A stretch of DNA of 64,000 bases, taken from contig NZ_CP109430.1 in NCBI RefSeq assembly GCF_036250735.1, positions 9,920,001 through 9,984,000 on the forward strand. Direction: 5' to 3'. Both the position numbers and the translations under genes were made by a program. This DNA is from Streptosporangium sp. NBC_01495 (lineage in GTDB: Bacteria; Actinomycetota; Actinomycetes; Streptosporangiales; Streptosporangiaceae). This document shows, one piece after another, positions 36,401 through 45,222 of this stretch. The notes beneath the pieces were generated by a model. It was not told the DNA's origin. It ran no database searches and was given only the letters and a program-made list of their open reading frames with translations. Positions within the stretch are counted from its first letter, which is position 1. Every line of letters starts with the position of its first letter.

Positions 36401-37063
36401 ATGACCGGGATCCGTGTCATGCTCGTCGACGATCAGGAGCTGTTGCGGGCCTCGCTCCGTACGGTGCTGTCGGCCGACGAGCGCATCGAGGTCACCCACG
36501 ACGTCGCGGACGGCAGCGACGCGATCGAGGTCGTCCGGCGGCACCGCCTCGACGTGGTACTGATGGACATCCGCATGCCGCGCATGGACGGGGTCACCGC
36601 CACGACGGAGATCGTCAGGATCGCACCGGCGACCCGGGTGCTCATGCTGACGACCTTCGATGACGACGAACTGGTCGTGGCCGCCATCCGGGCCGGCGCG
36701 AGCGGCTACCTGACCAAGGACGTCCGGCCCGCCGCCCTGGCCCAGGCCGTGTGTGACGTCGCCTCCGGGACGTCGGCGCTGGCCCCGGGGGTGGCCGCGA
36801 CGATCCTCGATCTCGTACGGCAGGTGCCGATGCGAAGGACGGCAGCCCTGAACAGCCTCACCCCACGCGAGGTCGAGATCTTCGGCCTGCTCGCCCGCGG
36901 CAGGTCCAACAGCGAGATTCGCGCGGAACTGGTGCTGAGCGAGAACACGGTGAAGTCGCACGTCCGGGCCGTCCTGCAGAAACTGAACCTGCGCGACCGC
37001 GTGCACGCGGTGATCCACGCGTACGAGAACGGGCTTGTGGGTCGCAACGATCTGCCTGACTGA
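36401..37063 (+). CDS. LuxR/NarL-family response regulator
   Basis: This 220-residue regulator has a receiver domain with DD at residues 10-11, phosphoacceptor Asp56 (VLMDIRMPR), and the switch residues LTTF and YLTKD. A LuxR helix-turn-helix (LTPREVEIFGLLARG ... ENTVKSHVRAVLQKL) forms the C-terminus. GGAGG precedes ATG 36401. It is the partner of the preceding kinase. Confidence 0.95.
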   Translation: MTGIRVMLVDDQELLRASLRTVLSADERIEVTHDVADGSDAIEVVRRHRLDVVLMDIRMPRMDGVTATTEIVRIAPATRVLMLTTFDDDELVVAAIRAGASGYLTKDVRPAALAQAVCDVASGTSALAPGVAATILDLVRQVPMRRTAALNSLTPREVEIFGLLARGRSNSEIRAELVLSENTVKSHVRAVLQKLNLRDRVHAVIHAYENGLVGRNDLPD

Positions 37064-37141
37064 GATTCCATCCTGCCGGGTGGTCCCGTCTCACCCCTTG
37101 GGGTGATGTCGGCCGGTGACGCCCGGCCTAGGTTCGCCGTC

Positions 37142-38614
37142 ATGCATTTCCTACGTCTGCGTTTTCCTCGTGTGACCTCCCTCCTCGTCCTCGGCGGTGT
37201 GCTCGTCGCCGTGCTGCTCGGCTGGACGGCACCGGCCCATGCCACCGGCGAACGGCTGGTCGACGACTACCGTTCCGTCTACGGCACGCCGGGTGTCGCG
37301 GCGGCCGTGATCGACGGGTCGTCGGTCGAGACGATCGTCCGCGGCCGGGACGGGGACGGCAACGCGGTGACGGCACGGACACGGTTCCGGATCGCGTCGA
37401 TGAGCAAGTCGATGACGGCGGCGGCGATCATGCTGCTGGTCGACCGTGACCGCGTCTCCCTGGACGACCCGGTCGTCAAGCTCCTGCCCGACTTCAGGAT
37501 GGCCGATCCGCGCTTCACCGGGATCACCGTGCGCCAGGTCCTCAGCCACACCTCGGGGCTGTCGAACAGCACGAACAACGAGTACGTGTTCCCGCCTGCA
37601 CGCGGCGCGCGGGAAATCGTGGCCGGGCTGACCGACAAGATCCTGGCCGCCGATCCGGGCACCCGCTCGGAGTACCACAACACCAACTACTCGATCGCGG
37701 CGAGGATCGTCGAGGTGGTGTCGGGGAAGTCCTTCGACGCCTTCCTCCACACCGAGCTGTTCACGCCGCTGGGCATGACCGGCACCAGCTCGACGCTGGG
37801 GTGTTCCGATCGTGCCGAGGATCTGCCGTCCGGGTACGAGGTCGTTCTCGGGGTGGCCGTCGCTGCACCGGAGATGCCGGGGATCTGCGTCGGCAACGGC
37901 GGGGTGATCTCGACCCTGGACGACATGGTGCGGTGGCTGCGGTTCAACCAGGGAACCTTCGGGGCGGATCTGCTGAGTGCCGGCTCCCTGGCCGAGTTGC
38001 ACACCGTCCAGCCGAAGGCCGGCGACTACGCCCTCGGCTGGCAGGCACGACCCGTCGCGGCAGACGCCCCGCCGTCGGTGATCGGCCACGGCGGAACACT
38101 GGCGACGTGGACCGGGGACATGGTCTTCTCGCCCAAGACCGGTGTGGCCGCCCTCGTCCTCACCAACAGCGGCGGCGATCCCAGCCTGCTCTCGACCAAC
38201 CTTCTCGCCGAACGGATCGGGGCACCGGCAACGCCGATGAGCAACCCGCTCACCGTCGTGAACGCGGTCCTGCTCGGGCTCACGGTGGGGATGGTCGCAC
38301 TGCTGGTCACCGCGACCGTCCGAGCGCGCCGCTGGGCCTCGCGACGCCGCGCGGCGCGCCGGCCGAGGCTGGTTCTGCGGCTCGTGCCCCTTGCCCTGGT
38401 GACGGTGCTGGGCGCGGTGCTGCCGACGCTGGTCTGGGGGGCGTTCAGCTTCCAGTACTGGATCGTCACCGCCTGGCTGCTGCCGCTGCTGGCGCTCTTC
38501 TGTCTCTCCTGCTGCGTGCTCGGGGCGGTCGCGCTTGGCCGTCGCCTCTGGTGCTTCCGCCGCGCCGGTCAGGCGACCTTCGCACCGGTACAGCCGGCCA
38601 CGGCGGACAGCTGA
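37142..38614 (+). CDS. membrane-anchored beta-lactamase-family serine hydrolase
   Basis: This 490-residue protein has a signal peptide (hydrophobic 12-30, cleavage near PAHA) and a class C beta-lactamase/DD-peptidase fold with nucleophile Ser86 (SMSK) and Tyr in YHN (about residue 180). The HGG-type third motif (GHGGTL) lies near 318. The C-terminus carries three membrane helices (about 372-395, 420-445, 453-480), an arrangement seen in esterase/D-aminopeptidase-like proteins. It follows the two-component pair by 78 bases and may be its target. GTG 37103 is an alternative start. Confidence 0.9.
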   Translation: MHFLRLRFPRVTSLLVLGGVLVAVLLGWTAPAHATGERLVDDYRSVYGTPGVAAAVIDGSSVETIVRGRDGDGNAVTARTRFRIASMSKSMTAAAIMLLVDRDRVSLDDPVVKLLPDFRMADPRFTGITVRQVLSHTSGLSNSTNNEYVFPPARGAREIVAGLTDKILAADPGTRSEYHNTNYSIAARIVEVVSGKSFDAFLHTELFTPLGMTGTSSTLGCSDRAEDLPSGYEVVLGVAVAAPEMPGICVGNGGVISTLDDMVRWLRFNQGTFGADLLSAGSLAELHTVQPKAGDYALGWQARPVAADAPPSVIGHGGTLATWTGDMVFSPKTGVAALVLTNSGGDPSLLSTNLLAERIGAPATPMSNPLTVVNAVLLGLTVGMVALLVTATVRARRWASRRRAARRPRLVLRLVPLALVTVLGAVLPTLVWGAFSFQYWIVTAWLLPLLALFCLSCCVLGAVALGRRLWCFRRAGQATFAPVQPATADS

Positions 38615-38771
38615 TCTGGGCGGGAACCTGGGACTGAGGATTCATGAGGCGTTGCCGGTCAGAGTCCGTCGTTGGCGTGCCACTGAGCGACGACGTCGCC
38701 CTGGTGCTCGACGACGACGCGAGGCGAGGCCTCACCGACAGTCCGAGGCGGTCCCGATTCGAGCTCGGATC

Positions 38772-39437
38772 TCATCCATCGCTGCTGCTTACTTCTGAGT
38801 CGGCGTTACCGGCCTCCTCCCGAACGTGTCCTCCCATGGTGATCCACCGACGTCCAACCTCGTCCGTGGTCGGTGTCACCCAGTTGGCCACTAGCTCGAC
38901 GTTCGACGACTCCGTCAGCGGCCGGTAGTGCATAAGCGCCACCCGGCAGCGTGACTCGATGCCGTGCCCGAACAACTCCTCAGCGCCCCTGCCCCGGATG
39001 ACGAGCGAGTCGGCGTCACCGAGCAGGATGCGCACCCGACACCCCTCCCGCGCCTTCGACGCAAGAAGGTCGTTGAAGTCCGGCCACGACTCGTGCAGGA
39101 AGTTCGCGGCATAGACCAGGATGCCGATGCGCTGCTCCGCGCGCTCGAACAGGGTCCGCCACATGTCCAGAGGCGCGGAAGCCCGGGTGGGGTAGGCGGC
39201 GACCAGTTCACCGCTCCCTCGATGACGTCGCCGCCCCTGCTCGATCGCGGGCCACAGGTGGGCGAGGTCTTCCCGGAGCACGATCGCGGCTCGGTGGGCG
39301 ATGCCCGGATGCGGCGTGCGGCCGGTGTTGACCCATCGTTCGGCGGTCTTGGGATCAACTCCTACCGCCTCGGCCAGTTGCCGGACACTGATGCCCGCGC
39401 TGAGCAACGCGGACCGTAGGCGCTCGTTGGGTGCCAT
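38772..39437 (-). pseudogene. HTH regulator with PLD-like domain, 3' truncated
   Basis: The first 180 residues match a common actinobacterial regulator: an XRE-like helix-turn-helix (VRQLAEAVGVDPKTAERWV, residues 18-36), then a phospholipase-D-like region (ERAEQRIGILVYAANFLHE, RVRILLGDADS, VALMHYRPL). Intact members continue about 60 residues further with an IYR/HVYG segment. Here the frame instead runs into VANWVTPTTDE at a 55-bp sequence also present at 46593, then stops. I read this as a recombination truncation. The remaining protein may be made but lacks the conserved tail. Confidence 0.75.
38838..38892. repeat. 55-bp direct repeat, copy 1
   Basis: This segment is identical at 54 of 55 positions to 46593-46647, in the same orientation, with abrupt divergence on both sides. 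It marks the point where the HTH/PLD regulator gene loses homology. Confidence 0.9.
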
Positions 39438-39480
39438 GGGAGCCCCGGCGCACTCGGTTCCCGGTGCGTGCCGGTCGCGC

Positions 39481-40551
39481 CTACGGCGCGGCGGTCAGCC
39501 GGCCGAGTGGTTGCAGCAGACGGTTGACAGCCGCGCGGCCGGCTTCGAGCGCGGCTTTGAGGGGTTTGCCGTTGCGGGTGAGGCGACCGATGTGCGGGGT
39601 ATCAGGCCCGGGACGCACGGACAATACCGCTGGGGCCTGGCTGCCGGCGGGCGGACGGGTCATCGGCGGCGCGGCTTGGTCATACTGCGCGAGCAGCGCG
39701 TCGTCGTGTAGCAAGCGATGGCCGCGTGTGAAGAAACTTCGATGCAGTGCCTCCGGATGGTGCCGTAGAACGGTCACGGCGATCAGGCGTGCCCCGTAGG
39801 ACGGGCGCGCGTCGGGTCCGGCGGCCGGCGTTCCGATTCTGGTCGGAGGTGCGGGACGGGACCGCAGGACAAGGATATGGCTAGCACCCTGTGCCAGGGC
39901 CGTGCGGTAGGGGATGGGCTCTGTGAGCCCCGCGTCGTAGTAGAGCCGCCCTGCCAGTTCGATGGGCGGACCGGCGAGAAACGGCAGTGCGGCACTGGCT
40001 CGCAGTGCCAACCGCAGTTCGGCGGGACCGGTCAGATGCGGGCGCAGATCGGTGGACCGCCCGGTGCGGACATCGGTGGCGAGCGGGTGATATTCGACGG
40101 GGTTGGTCAGGACGGCGTCGAAGTCCATCCGGGCCACCTCGCGGTACAGGTACTCGACGAGGTTGCGCACATCGACCATCGGCCGACCGCGCAGCAGGTT
40201 GGACGGGCGGATCATCGCTCTCGCGTAGATGGGTTCGGCCCAGCCGGTCAGGTGCTCGGGAGTTCCGCTGAGCAGCCAGGCCGCCGTGATGGCCCCTGCC
40301 GACGCTCCGTAGACCGCGTCGAAGGCGTGTGTCACTCCGCTTTCGTACAGGGCGAGGGCCATGCCCGCGGAGATCGTGCCGCGCATGCCGCCGCCTTCGA
40401 TGGCCAGGGCCACCCGGTGGCCGTCTCGGCGCTCACCCGGGCGGCTGCCGCGGCGGACCCGGTCGGCCAGGACGCGCAGCACCTCATGCCGGCCGGGCTC
40501 GGTCACCGGTTCGCGTTGCGTATGCCCTTCTCGTTTCGCGGCGCCGGTCAT
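39481..40551 (-). CDS. patatin-like phospholipase
   Basis: This 356-residue protein has the patatin fold: oxyanion loop EGGGMRG (about residues 53-59), nucleophile Ser in GASAG (about 84-88) and the dyad Asp in YYDAGLTEPIP. It resembles bacterial RssA/YjjU-type patatins that hydrolyse acyl lipids. I choose ATG 40551, which overlaps the upstream gene by ATGA; the frame extends upstream without homology. It is the last gene of a three-gene minus-strand operon with a monooxygenase-like and a TIGR03086 protein. There is no signal peptide. Confidence 0.9.
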   Translation of the reverse strand: MTGAAKREGHTQREPVTEPGRHEVLRVLADRVRRGSRPGERRDGHRVALAIEGGGMRGTISAGMALALYESGVTHAFDAVYGASAGAITAAWLLSGTPEHLTGWAEPIYARAMIRPSNLLRGRPMVDVRNLVEYLYREVARMDFDAVLTNPVEYHPLATDVRTGRSTDLRPHLTGPAELRLALRASAALPFLAGPPIELAGRLYYDAGLTEPIPYRTALAQGASHILVLRSRPAPPTRIGTPAAGPDARPSYGARLIAVTVLRHHPEALHRSFFTRGHRLLHDDALLAQYDQAAPPMTRPPAGSQAPAVLSVRPGPDTPHIGRLTRNGKPLKAALEAGRAAVNRLLQPLGRLTAAP

Positions 40552-40943
40552 GGTGTCGGAGTACCGTCGCCGGACAGGTAGGAGTGGGCCTGTGCCCAGA
40601 TGCCGCGGTCGGGTTGAATGGCTGTCCAGGTGACGGACCTGATCCGTCCCCGCCCTCGGTAGCGCCGCATGATGGTGACATGGTCCGGCCAGGCGACGAA
40701 ATCGCGCAGGGCTTGTTCGTTCTGCCAGATCGCCACCGAGCCGCATCTGCCCCGTAGCGGCTCCGTCCACAGCCACATGCCGACCGCTCCGGGCAGACAG
40801 GGCCAGTCACGGCGCAGGCTGAGCCCGGCCTGGTAGACACCGGGCAGATCGTGTAGCCGACTGACCCGGAAGTCTGTGACGCTCACCAGTACCGGGCCGA
40901 CGACGCCGGCCGCCTGCCCAGAAGTCCAGCGCGTTCTCAGCAT
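40548..40943 (-). CDS. monooxygenase-like (ferredoxin-like fold) protein
   Basis: This 131-residue protein resembles actinobacterial CrtA-like / antibiotic-biosynthesis-monooxygenase-type proteins. It has a VSVTDFRV strand, LPGVYQAGLSLRRDWP, GAVGMWLWTEPLRGRCGSVAIW and the conserved FVAWPDHVTIMRRYRGRG. The fold is probably a dimeric ferredoxin-like barrel; haem or organic substrate is unknown. ATG 40943 overlaps the previous gene by 7 bases and the stop overlaps the patatin ATG by 4, so all three are tightly coupled. A GTG at 40955 is an alternative start. Confidence 0.72.
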   Translation of the reverse strand: MLRTRWTSGQAAGVVGPVLVSVTDFRVSRLHDLPGVYQAGLSLRRDWPCLPGAVGMWLWTEPLRGRCGSVAIWQNEQALRDFVAWPDHVTIMRRYRGRGRIRSVTWTAIQPDRGIWAQAHSYLSGDGTPTP

Positions 40944-41539
40944 GACGCCTGCCACGACGGGGAGCGGCCCAGCAGACTGAGCAGCCGCTCGAAGTCCGGC
41001 GCGTCGCCGGGCACCGGAACGCGAACGCCGAACGCGGCGCCCGGACCGCGAGTCTGCGATGTGTCAGGCCACCGGGCGGCTACCGCCAGCGCGGATCCGG
41101 CCAGCTTGTGGTCGGGCCGGTAGGGCACGCCGATGCTCGCCGCGACATCCCATCCGTGCACGAGAAAGTCAACGAAGTGCATGCCGATGGCGATCCGGCC
41201 AGGGAAGACACCGAACGCACCGACTTCGATCTGACGGTCGTAGATGTCCGGGGCGGCGAACGCCGCCGTGACCGCGGCGGCGGAGTCGTGATAGGCGCGG
41301 AGCGGGTCGGTTCCGAGGTCGCCGCCATCCTCGATGGACCACCGCGCCCGTGTGCCCGCGGCGGCGGCGAAGCTGCGGTTTTCGCTGACCATGTGCCACA
41401 ACAGTTCGCCCAGGTTCCACGCCGCGCACGGTGTGGGCCGATCGAGGTCCGCGGTAGTGACCTGGGCGATCACCTCTCCGGCAATGTCCAAGGCGCGCCG
41501 ATCCAGGTCCTGGACATCGACAGCGGTGGGAGCAATCAT
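40937..41539 (-). CDS. TIGR03086 / DinB-like metal-binding protein
   Basis: This protein of about 200 residues has the mycothiol-dependent maleylpyruvate isomerase/DinB four-helix fold. Features are PTPCAAWNLGELLWHMVSE at about residues 36-54 (first metal His), and HFVDFLVHGWDVA with the second His/Asp pair. Family members use mycothiol in isomerisation or conjugation, or are of unknown function. I prefer ATG 41539 (a TTG at 41545 is possible). It is the first gene of an operon divergent from a TetR gene, with palindromic operators between. Confidence 0.85.
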   Translation of the reverse strand: MIAPTAVDVQDLDRRALDIAGEVIAQVTTADLDRPTPCAAWNLGELLWHMVSENRSFAAAAGTRARWSIEDGGDLGTDPLRAYHDSAAAVTAAFAAPDIYDRQIEVGAFGVFPGRIAIGMHFVDFLVHGWDVAASIGVPYRPDHKLAGSALAVAARWPDTSQTRGPGAAFGVRVPVPGDAPDFERLLSLLGRSPSWQASC

Positions 41540-41556
41540 CGCCAACCCTTCTTTGT

Positions 41557-41627
41557 ACGAACGTTCGTGCTTAGATTAAGGGCGTATCACGCTTAACGTC
41601 AAGCGGCTATTCTGAACCGAACGTTCG
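41557..41627. promoter_or_regulatory. pair of ACGAACGTTCGT operators between divergent genes
   Basis: ACGAACGTTCGT (41557-41568) is a perfect 12-bp palindrome. CGAACGTTCG at 41618-41627 repeats its core about 60 bp away. One lies next to each divergent start (TIGR03086 operon and tetR), which fits TetR control of both directions. Confidence 0.88.
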
Positions 41628-41644
41628 TACAAAGGAGGTCGAAG

Positions 41645-42250
41645 ATGCCGGGAAGGCCGCGGGACGAGCGAGCACGCAACGTGATCCTGCGCCGGGCGGC
41701 GGACATCGCTTCTCAGGACGGGCTGGAAGGGCTGTCGATCGGTCGACTGGCCACCGATCTCGGCATGAGCAAGAGCGGCCTGTTCGGCTACTTCGGTTCC
41801 AAGGAAGAGCTTCAGCTCGCCACGATCCGCACCGCGACGGGCGTGTACGTCGACGAGGTCGTCCAGCCCGCATTGACCGTGCCGCCGGGCCTGGGGCGGG
41901 TGCGCCGACTGTGCGAGAACTGGTTGGGCTACTCGCAGCGGCGGGTCTTTCCGGGCGGCTGCTTCTTCTTCGCCGTCACCGCGGAGTTCGATGCCCGGCC
42001 GGGCCGTGTGCGGAATGCCATCGCCGAGGCCGGCCTCGAATGGGCCCGCTTCGTGGCACGCGCCATCGACGATGCCCGCCAGCTCGGCGAGATCGCCGAC
42101 GACACGGACGCCGATCAGCTCGCTTTCGAGCTGATCGCTTTCCTGGAGGCCGCCAACGTCACCTCCTTGCTGCACGACGACGCGAACGCCTATGAGCGGG
42201 CCAGAACCGCCATCCGCAAACACCTCGACACCGCGATGATCGGCCCATGA
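41645..42250 (+). CDS. TetR-family regulator of the patatin operon
   Basis: This 201-residue TetR regulator has helix-turn-helix LSIGRLATDLGMSKSGLFGYFGSKEEL (about residues 32-58) and a C-terminal domain with the FPGGCFFFAVTAEFDARPGRVR segment of the TetR_C_6-like subgroup. A very strong ribosome site AAAGGAGGT precedes ATG 41645. It is divergent from the TIGR03086-monooxygenase-patatin operon and probably auto-regulated through the ACGAACGTTCGT palindromes. The inducer is unknown. Confidence 0.93.
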   Translation: MPGRPRDERARNVILRRAADIASQDGLEGLSIGRLATDLGMSKSGLFGYFGSKEELQLATIRTATGVYVDEVVQPALTVPPGLGRVRRLCENWLGYSQRRVFPGGCFFFAVTAEFDARPGRVRNAIAEAGLEWARFVARAIDDARQLGEIADDTDADQLAFELIAFLEAANVTSLLHDDANAYERARTAIRKHLDTAMIGP

Positions 42251-42483
42251 AGACTCCGGAGTCCTGGCTCGGCGAACCGCCCCGGCTTAGATGGGGACCT
42301 TGGTCTCCACAAGACCAGGGGCACACCACGGCCTCCACCAAACTCGGGGTACATCATCACGAAGCTGGGCAGTTTCCTCACCAGACACCTGCGAAACCGC
42401 GCGGTCGCCTGTCCCCGCTCGCCGAAACGCGCCCAGTTACCCTTCTGGTCAGCTGATTCGTCTCAAACAAGTCTTTCTCACCA

Positions 42484-43356
42484 GTGCGGTGGCTGCGGGG
42501 CAGCACGGCGTGGCTGATCACCCGCCACGGCGATGTGGACGCCGCGCTGCGCGACCCGAGGTTGCGCAAGAACCCACAGGAGGCGCTGACCCCCGCCCAG
42601 CTCGCGGCCGCACCGCGGGTGCCGAAACTGTTCGGACCCTTGCAGCGCAACCTGCTCAGCCTCGACGGCGCCGACCATGACCGGTTGCGCCGCCTGGTCC
42701 ACCAGGCGTTCACGCCCAAGCGAATCGAGCTGATGCGGCACCAGATGCAGGAGTTGGCCGACGAGTTGACCGACGCGGCGTTGCGGCGTGGCTCGATGGA
42801 CCTGATCTCCGACTTCGCCGCACCTTTGCCGCTGACCATGATCGCCCGCACCATCGGCGTCCCCGAGGAGCTGACGCCGCGATTTCGGGCCTGGACCCGG
42901 GCGTTGCTATCGGTGGCCGACCGGCCGCTGCGCGGCGTGGCCGGAGTGCTGCGCTTCATGCGTTACCTGCGGCGGCTGGTGGAGGCCCGTTCGCGCGAGC
43001 CGTACGACGACCTGGTCAGCGCCTTGGCCGCGGCCCGTGACGGCGGCGACCGGCTGTCCAACGATGAGATCGTGGCCCTGCTGGTCTTGCTGCTGACCGC
43101 GGGACACGAGACCACCGTCAACCTCATCGGCGGCGGCATGCTGGCCTTGATGGAACAACCCGGCCAGGCGCGGCGGCTGCGCGAGGACGACGCCCTGCTG
43201 CGGCCCGGCGTCGAGGAGTTACTGCGGTTCACCTCTCCGGTGGAGACCGCGACCGAACGCTGGGCGGCCGAGGACCTCCAGGTGGCGGGATCCACCATCC
43301 CCAGCGGGCCGGGCCGGCCGCCAGGGCCGCACGCCCGGCTCGAAAAAAGCCAGTAA
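42484..43356 (+). pseudogene. cytochrome P450 fragment (both ends missing)
   Basis: Homology begins abruptly at WLRGSTAWLITRHGDVDAAL, where intact P450s have 40-60 residues before. It runs through the I-helix AGHETT and the ExxR in EELLRF, and ends at LQVAGSTIPSG. The haem-binding Cys loop and the last 100 residues are gone, replaced by a short unrelated tail to the stop at 43354-43356. It cannot bind haem and is a non-functional remnant. Some 200 bases on each side carry no gene. Confidence 0.88.
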
Positions 43357-43414
43357 AGAAACTCTGAGCCAATCCCCGACTACGTGGCACTTCTCGGACA
43401 GGAAGCGAGGCATC

Positions 43415-43570
43415 ATGACCACACGGCGCAGCCGGGGAGACGGCGGCCTGCACTGGGACGAGACCCGCGAACGCTGGATCGCCTCGGTGACCGTCGGCTA
43501 CACCCCCGCCGGAAAGCGCATCGTCAAGAAGGCCGACGGCAAGACCAAGACCGAAACCAAGGCGGCGGCG
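43415..43570 (+). pseudogene. tyrosine recombinase (AICE-type integrase) N-terminal fragment
   Basis: ATG 43415 opens RRSRGDGGLHWDETRERWIA, followed by TVGYTPAGKRIVKKADGKTKTE. This is the arm-binding N-terminus of integrases from actinomycete integrative elements. After about 52 codons homology stops, and a terminator-like hairpin and unrelated sequence follow. The catalytic R...HxxR...Y domain is absent. GAAGCGAGG precedes the ATG, so a short peptide might still be translated. Confidence 0.8.
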
Positions 43571-43576
43571 CACGCC

Positions 43577-43612
43577 GAAGCCCCGTCTCCTCTGTGCGAG
43601 GAGCGGGGCTTC
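43577..43612. terminator. hairpin terminator-like structure
   Basis: GAAGCCCCGtCTCCTC pairs with GAGGAGcGGGGCTTC over a 5-base loop with one bulge. It lies directly after the integrase fragment and may be the junction that replaced the rest of the gene. Confidence 0.75.
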
Positions 43613-43696
43613 GTCAGGGGTGATTGGGACGCCTTTTCAGCTTCCAAACATGGCCGGACGCTCGCCCTGCCACTTCGGCGGCCGTCCCGGTGGGTG

Positions 43697-43867
43697 CTAG
43701 AAAGGACCGTCGGAGCACATCATCGGCTTGCCGTCGATGACGCACGGGTACCACTTGAGGTCGCGCGGCTGGGCCTGGGCGGCGCCCGCGGTCGCAAAAC
43801 CGACGATCATCAGCGCCGCGGTGGTGGTGGCGGCGAGGGCGACCGTACGCCTGACAAGAGTTCTCAT
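43697..43867 (-). CDS. small secreted two-cysteine peptide
   Basis: This 56-residue precursor has a textbook signal peptide: MRTLVRR start, hydrophobic residues 9-29, and cleavage likely after AAQA (residue 32). It leaves a mature peptide of about 24 residues (QPRDLKWYPC...) with Cys42 and Cys51, able to form one disulfide. AGAGGAT precedes ATG 43867. I know of no assigned function. It could be a cell-wall, signalling or toxin-like peptide. It stands alone among degraded mobile-element debris. Confidence 0.65.
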   Translation of the reverse strand: MRTLVRRTVALAATTTAALMIVGFATAGAAQAQPRDLKWYPCVIDGKPMMCSDGPF

Positions 43868-44191
43868 TGAATCCTCTTCCATCGCTGTGTGTTCCAGGAT
43901 CAAACCAAGAGCCTCTGCAAACCCACTTGTAAGTCACTGGGAGGGGCCGAGGATGTCTCCGTCCCTCGACTTCGGCCGGTCCGAGCCGTACGCGACCGGA
44001 GTTCCTCGTCGGCACTCCCACGGACGCACCACGGTCGGCGAAGCGGCCGTTAGGGTTCATGGATGCTGCTGACAGTCCTTGGCGGATGCGGTGCGTGGCC
44101 GGGAGCGGGCCAGGCACCGCAGTGGTTATCTCGTGGAGCACGACGGGTTCAGGCTGCTCGTCGACTTCCGCCTGTTTGAGGCTCGTGTACG

Positions 44192-44392
44192 ACGGGACGA
44201 TGCCGTGGTGGCCGCCCGGTCAGCCATGATGCAGAGCTCTACCGGCAGCGCAAAACGGCTGAGCGGTGCATAAACCGGATCAAAGAGTGGCGCGGGCTGG
44301 CCTTCCGCTTCGACAAGACCCCCGAAAGCTACCTCGCGGGCCTTCATCTACGCGGAGCCATCTTGTGGATTCGAAGCCTTCAACCCACCTGA
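44192..44392 (+). pseudogene. IS5-family transposase C-terminal fragment
   Basis: The frame reads GRCRGGRPVSHDAELYRQRK, then ERCINRIKEWRGLAFRFDKT and a hydrophobic end to a TGA at 44390-44392. This matches the last 65 residues of IS5-type DDE transposases, including the conserved Glu of the ER-C motif. Upstream the frame is broken and no inverted repeat ends are visible. Confidence 0.8.
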
Positions 44393-44466
44393 AGATCTGA
44401 AGTCCATACAGGCCCTAGCAGCACGCAATGCGGCTGAAGGTCATTTCCGGCCGGGTCGGCGCCAGT

Positions 44467-45222
44467 TCAGGCACCGGCCTCGAGCACGGCGAGGTCGCGC
44501 ACCGCATAACGGTGATGCTCGGCCTCTTCCTTCAGCACCACCTTGAGGCAGCGACGCACGACGTACTCCTGGTCGGGATACGGGTCCGCCGGCCTGCGAC
44601 CGCATACCCGATCGAGCTCGGCCCCGGTGAGCCCGTCGACGACACGCCGCATCGTGGCCATGCGGGCGAGCCGCGGCGCGAGCACCTCGTCGAGCGTCGG
44701 GGTGGCTTCGAGGGTGAGACCGAGCTTCGCCGTCGCGTCGGGCGGCATCCCGCCGTAAGGGAAGCCCAACGGGTGGTACGGCGCTTCCTCCTCCAGCACG
44801 GCATTGCCGAGCCAGGCATCGCCGGCGAACAGCAGGTGCCGTTGGGTCTCGACCAACGACCACTCGCCGTCGACCTGCTCGTGCAGCTTGGCCTCGGGCA
44901 ACAGCCTGGCGCGGTGGAGTGTCGCCGCCCACAGCGTCTCGATGGCATCCCAAGCAGCCCGATAGTCGTCGGGGGACGCGGCGTCACGCGCCAGCACCCG
45001 CGTGGGGTGCCGCCGGTCGAGCTCGGCCTCGACGTAGGCGGTCACGTCGACGTCGTTGACGACGAGACGCTCGAAGTCGCCACCGAGGTAGACGTCGCTC
45101 CCATAGCAGTCGACGATCTTCAGACCGCTGACCTCGCAATCGCGGATCTCGAGACCGGCAAGGTCGCACAGGTGGATGCGGGCACCACGGAACCGGTCAC
45201 TCTGGGCGTACTCAGCAGCCAT
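44467..45222 (-). CDS. DinB-family protein with pentapeptide-like N-terminus
   Basis: This 251-residue protein starts with a short pentapeptide-repeat-like stretch (RFRGARIHLCDLAGLEIRDC), followed by a DinB_2 four-helix domain. WSLVETQRHLLFAGDAWLGN holds the first metal His and EEAEHHRYAVRDL near the C-terminus holds the others. Members are putative thiol-dependent transferases of unknown substrate. The start is ATG 45222, which overlaps the end of a CheB-like fragment by 11 bases. It looks intact, unlike its neighbours. Confidence 0.85.
   Translation of the reverse strand: MAAEYAQSDRFRGARIHLCDLAGLEIRDCEVSGLKIVDCYGSDVYLGGDFERLVVNDVDVTAYVEAELDRRHPTRVLARDAASPDDYRAAWDAIETLWAATLHRARLLPEAKLHEQVDGEWSLVETQRHLLFAGDAWLGNAVLEEEAPYHPLGFPYGGMPPDATAKLGLTLEATPTLDEVLAPRLARMATMRRVVDGLTGAELDRVCGRRPADPYPDQEYVVRRCLKVVLKEEAEHHRYAVRDLAVLEAGA

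Noticed and set aside
42247..42483. Short frames between the TetR gene and the P450 fragment
   Set aside because: Low-complexity, overlapping on both strands, no ribosome site; treated as junction DNA.
43614..44141. Minus-strand 175-codon frame
   Set aside because: Covers the secreted-peptide gene in another frame and has no homology-like features.
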